This document shows positions 60,823-64,000 of a DNA stretch of 64,000 nt, in pieces. The notes beneath the pieces were generated by a model. The model was not told the DNA's origin. It made no database searches and was given only the letters and a program-made list of their open reading frames with translations. How positions within the stretch are numbered: position 1 is the first letter of the stretch; each line of letters begins with the position of its first letter. The translations under genes were made by a program, and so were the position numbers. The stretch is from Aeromicrobium phoceense (GTDB lineage Bacteria; Actinomycetota; Actinomycetes; Propionibacteriales; Nocardioidaceae), in the NCBI RefSeq assembly GCF_013868155.1, contig NZ_JACEOG010000001.1, positions 2,618,193 through 2,682,192 of the forward strand, written 5' to 3'.

Positions 60823-61224
60823 TCAGTCCTGGACGGGAACCGCCAGCGTGGAGCCGATGGGCAGCGGCGCGCCGTCCTCGAGGGCGTTTAGCTTGACGAT
60901 CTCGTCGACCGTGGCGCGGATGTCCGCGTTCGGACGCGCCTCGGCGGCGATGCTCCACAGGGTCTGGCCCGGCTGCACCGTGACGGTGGTGACGATGCCC
61001 GGGTCGGAGGCCGATCCCGTGGCCACGACGGCCGACCCGAAGACGATCACCAGCGTCGTGATGATCGCGAGCGCCACCGCGACGATGGCGACGCGGCCCC
61101 GGCCGGTGAGGCGCACGGGCGCCGACGGCGCGGCCGTGGCGGAGGCGTACGTCGTGCGGGTGACGACGGGACGGCGCGCCAGGTCGAGCGGAGCGAACGC
61201 GGTGTGGTCGAGGGTGATGCTCAT
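60823..61224 (-). CDS. LysM-domain membrane protein
   Basis: 133 residues. One membrane helix (about 44-65), then a single LysM domain (VTVQPGQTLWSIAAEARPNADIRATVDEIVKLN ... LPIGSTLAVP) that binds peptidoglycan outside the cell. GGAGGCC precedes ATG 61224, which I prefer over the upstream Met at 61296. Such a LysM protein usually lies between lexA and nrdR in actinobacteria; the upstream gap contains a LexA box. Confidence 0.85.
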   Translation of the reverse strand: MSITLDHTAFAPLDLARRPVVTRTTYASATAAPSAPVRLTGRGRVAIVAVALAIITTLVIVFGSAVVATGSASDPGIVTTVTVQPGQTLWSIAAEARPNADIRATVDEIVKLNALEDGAPLPIGSTLAVPVQD

Positions 61225-61336
61225 GATGGCCTCCGGGGAAGTTCGGCAGTCGTGTCGTGCGGTGTTCGATTCGATCACGTGTTCTATCGAACACATGAAC
61301 GACTGTACGACCGACCTCCGACAAAATCGAGCACCG

Positions 61337-61352
61337 TCGAAAACTTGTTCGA
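61337..61352. promoter_or_regulatory. LexA box between the LysM and YihY genes
   Basis: TCGAAAACTTGTTCGA differs from TCGAAC-N4-GTTCGA at one base. Two weaker copies (61271-61286 and 61287-61302, 10 of 12 each) lie nearer the LysM start. Confidence 0.65.
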
Positions 61353-61397
61353 ACGGCGTGTCGTGCGGCGCGCGCTCCGCGCCGTTAGCGTCGGGGC

Positions 61398-62324
61398 ATG
61401 TCGATCGTCCGCACCTTCCTCACCGCCTGGCGCCAAGCCTCCTCCCGCCAGGCTCCCCTGCTGGCCGCGGGCGTGGCCTTCTACCTGTTCCTCTCCCTGT
61501 TCCCCGCGCTGATCGCCGCCGTGTCGATCTACGGCCTGGTGGCCGACCCCGCGACCGTCGCCGACCAGACCGCGCGGATCTCCGACGCCCTGCCCGCGGA
61601 CGCCGCCTCCTTGATCAACGGGCAGATCGAGCAGCTCACCTCGGCGCCGTCGAGCTCACTCGGGCTCGGCGCCGTGATCGCGATCGTGCTGGCCGTGTAC
61701 GCGGCATCGGGCGGCATCGGCAACCTCGTCACCGCGATCAACCAGCTGTACGGACTACAGGACACCCGGTCCTTCATCGCGCGCAAGGCCCTCGCCCTGG
61801 GGCTGACCGCCGCCGGGGTCGTGTTCGGGCTGGTCGCCATCTCCCTCGTCGCGGTGGTGCCCGCGGTCCTCGACGTGGTGGACGTCGTGCCGGGGGTCCG
61901 CCTGCTCGCCAACGCCCTCCGATGGGTCGTGCTCGCGGGCGGCATCACCATCGCGATCGGCGTGCTCTACCGCGTCGCGCCCGACCGGCCGTCGACGAGC
62001 GGCATCGTCAACCGGGGCGTGCTGATCGCGGCCGCCCTGTGGCTGCTGGTCTCCCTGGGCTTCTCGCTCTACGTCGACCTGTTCGGCAACTACTCGAAGA
62101 CCTACGGAGCGCTGGCGGGTGTCGTGGTGCTGCTGCTGTGGCTCTGGATCGGCATGTACGCCATCTTGCTCGGCGCCTGCGTCGAGGCCGCCCGCGAGCA
62201 CATCGTCACCCGCGAGACCCTCAGCGAGGACGAGCACCTGGCGCGCCAGCGGTCGCAGGACGCGGAGGTCGCCGCGGGCCTCGACCGGTTCACCGAGGAG
62301 CTGGACGAGAAGCTGCGCCACTGA
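61398..62324 (+). CDS. YihY/BrkB family membrane protein
   Basis: 308 residues with about six helices. LLAAGVAFYLFLSLFPALIAAVSIYG, SGGIGNLVTAINQLYG, and WLLVSLGFSLYVDLFGNYSKTYGALAGVVVLLLWLWIGMYAILLGACVEA match the YihY pattern. Role unclear; once linked to virulence or wrongly to RNase BN. TAGCGT (61386-61391) is 6 nt before the ATG. A LexA box lies 46 bp upstream. Confidence 0.88.
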   Translation: MSIVRTFLTAWRQASSRQAPLLAAGVAFYLFLSLFPALIAAVSIYGLVADPATVADQTARISDALPADAASLINGQIEQLTSAPSSSLGLGAVIAIVLAVYAASGGIGNLVTAINQLYGLQDTRSFIARKALALGLTAAGVVFGLVAISLVAVVPAVLDVVDVVPGVRLLANALRWVVLAGGITIAIGVLYRVAPDRPSTSGIVNRGVLIAAALWLLVSLGFSLYVDLFGNYSKTYGALAGVVVLLLWLWIGMYAILLGACVEAAREHIVTRETLSEDEHLARQRSQDAEVAAGLDRFTEELDEKLRH

Positions 62325-62418
62325 CCTCAGCGCCGAGGCTTGGTACCGTGGCAACAGCGTCGCGTGTCGGTGGCAGTCCGTGCCAGGCATGGAGGCGTGG
62401 GATCCGAAGGAGTCGACG

Positions 62419-62454
62419 ATGACCTCGTCGTTGCCTTCGCCCTCGCGTGACTGA
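62419..62454 (+). CDS. 11-residue upstream ORF before the hemerythrin gene
   Basis: GAAGGAG 7 nt before ATG 62419; reads MTSSLPSPSRD and stops at 62452-62454, overlapping the hemerythrin GTG (62447) by 8 nt. The hemerythrin frame is closed by a stop at 62420, so the short ORF is the only well-signalled start. It likely carries ribosomes onto the GTG. Confidence 0.5.
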   Translation: MTSSLPSPSRD

Positions 62455-62917
62455 GGGCGAGAAGACCAGGCTGATCGCCTGGAGCCGGGAGCTGCGCCGC
62501 GTCCACGCGCGGCTGCGCGAGGCGTTGACAGTGACGCGTGCCGCCGTCGCCGCGGGCGAGGCCGCCGCCCCCGCGACGCGCGACCTGCTGCTGTTCTGCC
62601 ACGGCTTCTGCACGGCCCTCTCGGGCCACCACCGGGGCGAGGACCACGAGCTGTTCCCCGCGATCGCGGCCGCGCACCCCGACCTGGCCGACACCCTGCG
62701 CCTGTTGCGCCAAGACCATTCGATGATCGAGTACCTCGTCACCGGCCTGCGGGACGCGGTGGACCGCTCCGCCTCGGCTGCCGAGCTCGGCCGGCACCTC
62801 GAGGGCATCGCCGCGGTCATGGAGAGCCACTTCCGTTTCGAGGAGCGCCGGCTCCTCTCGGTCCTGGAGACGCTGGAGCTCGACGCCGACCCCCACCGCG
62901 CCCTCGGGCCGCTGTGA
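62447..62917 (+). CDS. Hemerythrin-domain protein
   Basis: 156 residues, all helical. Metal ligands of an HHE fold: HGFCTALSGHHRGEDHELFP, RQDHSMIEYL, and MESHFRFEERRLL. Single-domain proteins of this kind bind a di-iron centre and oxygen or nitric oxide. No own ribosome-binding site; probably translated by coupling to the short ORF. Confidence 0.88.
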   Translation: MTEGEKTRLIAWSRELRRVHARLREALTVTRAAVAAGEAAAPATRDLLLFCHGFCTALSGHHRGEDHELFPAIAAAHPDLADTLRLLRQDHSMIEYLVTGLRDAVDRSASAAELGRHLEGIAAVMESHFRFEERRLLSVLETLELDADPHRALGPL

Positions 62918-62924
62918 GCCCCGC

Positions 62925-63242
62925 TCAGCCGAGGAGTCGGCCGAGCAGGAAGGCGATCGCGCCGACCACCACCACGAGCGCGATCGCACCGCTGACCAGC
63001 TCGACCGGCCCGAGGCCGTGGTCCGGCACCCCGTGCTGACGCAGGTCGACCTCGAAGTCCGGCAGCAGCAGCTGCAGGTCGACGGTGGCGTGGTCGGCGA
63101 CGCCGTGCTCGCGCAGCACCTCGCGGGCGCAGGCCTCGACCTGCGCCAGATCATCGACGGTGGACGTGCCCACCCCGGACACGTCGACCGTCCACCGGTC
63201 GCCCTCGCGCGTTCCCACCACCACATAGCTCACGTCCCACAC
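62925..63242 (-). CDS. HicB-like fold with C-terminal membrane anchor
   Basis: 105 residues, GTG start. The first 70 residues ([39 protein letters not shown]) resemble the HicB antitoxin beta-alpha fold seen in stand-alone actinobacterial proteins. A Val/Ala-rich membrane helix follows at about 84-104, so the domain would face the membrane. No hicA toxin is beside it. Convergent with the hemerythrin gene; divergent from lexA. Confidence 0.65.
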   Translation of the reverse strand: MWDVSYVVVGTREGDRWTVDVSGVGTSTVDDLAQVEACAREVLREHGVADHATVDLQLLLPDFEVDLRQHGVPDHGLGPVELVSGAIALVVVVGAIAFLLGRLLG

Positions 63243-63268
63243 CCTAGGCCACGGGCGGACACGCCGAG

Positions 63269-63284
63269 TCGAACACGTGTTTGA
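63269..63284. promoter_or_regulatory. LexA box of lexA
   Basis: TCGAACACGTGTTTGA differs from TCGAAC-N4-GTTCGA at one base. It lies 20 bp upstream of the lexA -10 (TACGGT, 63304-63309), as expected for autoregulation. Confidence 0.8.
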
Positions 63285-63315
63285 TCCGCGGCTCCGCCGG
63301 GACTACGGTCGGGGC

Positions 63316-64000
63316 ATGAGCGAGAACCTGGACGAGCCGGTCGACCTGACCGGGCTGACCAAGCGTCAACGGCGCATCCTGGTGTTCCTGAAGGACCACA
63401 TCGAGTCCCACGGCTACCCGCCGAGCATGCGCGAGGTCGGCGCCGCGTGCGATCTCGCCAGCACGTCCTCCGTCTCGCACCAGCTCCGCATGCTCGAGCG
63501 CAAGGGCTTCATCCGTCGCGATCCCAACCGGCCGCGCGCGCTCGAGATCTACCTCCCCGACTCCAAGCCCGCGATGCGCCCGCGTCCGGCCGAGGTCGAC
63601 GAGACCGGCAGCGGCGACGCGGTCCCCCAGCCGGCCTACGTGCCGATGGTCGGACGCATCGCGGCCGGTGGCCCGATCCTGGCCGAGGAGCGCGTCGAGG
63701 AGGTCATGCCGCTGCCCCGCTCGCTCGTCGGCGACGGCACCCTCTTCCTGCTCGAGGTCAAGGGCGACTCGATGGTCGAGGCCGCGATCTGCGACGGCGA
63801 CTACGTCGTGATCCGCCAGCAGCAGGTCGCCGAGAACGGCGAGATCGTGGCCGCCATGATCGACGGCGAGGCCACCGTGAAGACCCTCAGCCGCAAGAAC
63901 GGCGAGGTCTGGCTGCTGCCGCAGAACGCCTCCTACGACCCGATCGACGGCACCGACGCCCAGATCATCGGCAAGGTCACCGCGGTCCTGCGCCGGGTCT
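63316..64000 (+). CDS. lexA: SOS repressor LexA (right end cut by the window)
   Basis: 228 codons plus one base are present; only the last few residues can be missing. N-terminal winged helix ([29 protein letters not shown]). The cleavage site is Ala117-Gly118 (GRIAAGGP); the catalytic pair is Ser152 (KGDSMVEA) and Lys189 (ATVKTL), 37 apart as in E. coli. RecA-stimulated self-cleavage lifts repression of repair genes. TACGGT ends 6 nt before the ATG, and a LexA box lies upstream. Confidence 0.97.
   Translation, partial: MSENLDEPVDLTGLTKRQRRILVFLKDHIESHGYPPSMREVGAACDLASTSSVSHQLRMLERKGFIRRDPNRPRALEIYLPDSKPAMRPRPAEVDETGSGDAVPQPAYVPMVGRIAAGGPILAEERVEEVMPLPRSLVGDGTLFLLEVKGDSMVEAAICDGDYVVIRQQQVAENGEIVAAMIDGEATVKTLSRKNGEVWLLPQNASYDPIDGTDAQIIGKVTAVLRRV

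Overview
The window is chromosomal DNA from a high-GC Gram-positive bacterium, most likely an actinobacterium of the Nocardioidaceae (Aeromicrobium/Nocardioides type). This is inferred from gene content, not a database match: the coproporphyrin-dependent haem genes hemE-hemG-hemQ, a DUF3000-RNase D pair, a MenJ-like reductase, class II ribonucleotide reductase with NrdR and LexA, RecBCD, and actinobacterial lipoproteins. GC is high and even, with a dip around 8290-8660. I see no phage, insertion sequence, CRISPR array, rRNA or tRNA. More than 20 genes have a -10-like hexamer exactly 6 nt before the start codon, so leaderless transcription appears common, and I used this to choose starts.

Layout. 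1-2520: a cut-off coiled-coil membrane protein and its XRE regulator, divergent from an AidB-like dehydrogenase across a three-half-site operator. 2527-5416: sulfur assimilation (a previously untracked 26-residue cysteine-type leader peptide, sulfite reductase, small zinc protein, sirohydrochlorin chelatase). 5445-9392: PPK2, a RibD-like reductase, MsrB and two secreted proteins. 9447-12547: haem synthesis. 12614-16599: DUF3000-RNase D, a hypothetical gene, a strong candidate small RNA (15148-15231) with its own promoter, and an aldo/keto reductase. 16666-23130: fused SecDF, transsulfuration (cbs-metB) and a TPR gene behind a SigR-type promoter. 23165-27822: tgt with a queuosine-precursor transporter, MenJ-like reductase, exonuclease III, cold-shock protein. 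28092-33235: a frameshifted sugar-dehydrogenase lipoprotein, SigR-type promoter plus thioredoxin, CoA-transferase, serine hydrolase and dioxygenase.

33311-50777 is rich in DNA-processing genes: an SNF2 helicase convergent with an McrB-McrC pair (the McrC-like protein seems to have lost its nuclease residues), then, beyond an acetate-transport operon with two CRP-type sites, a NERD-like protein and recC-recB-recD. 50779-54313 holds a TetR-controlled DHA2 exporter with a three-unit operator, a ferredoxin-reductase-like flavoprotein and a 46-bp tandem repeat.

54508-64000 is the nucleotide and SOS block: nrdJ and nrdR behind two NrdR boxes spaced 31 bp and three DnaA-box-like elements spaced 21 bp, a sigma-like protein lacking region 2, Dps, LysM protein, YihY, hemerythrin and lexA (cut by the right edge), with LexA boxes at 61337 and 63269. 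The strongest candidates for something undescribed are the small RNA at 15148, the SNF2/McrBC cluster with its degenerate McrC, the unusual Tgt, the truncated sigma-like gene, and the regular DnaA-like array upstream of nrdR.
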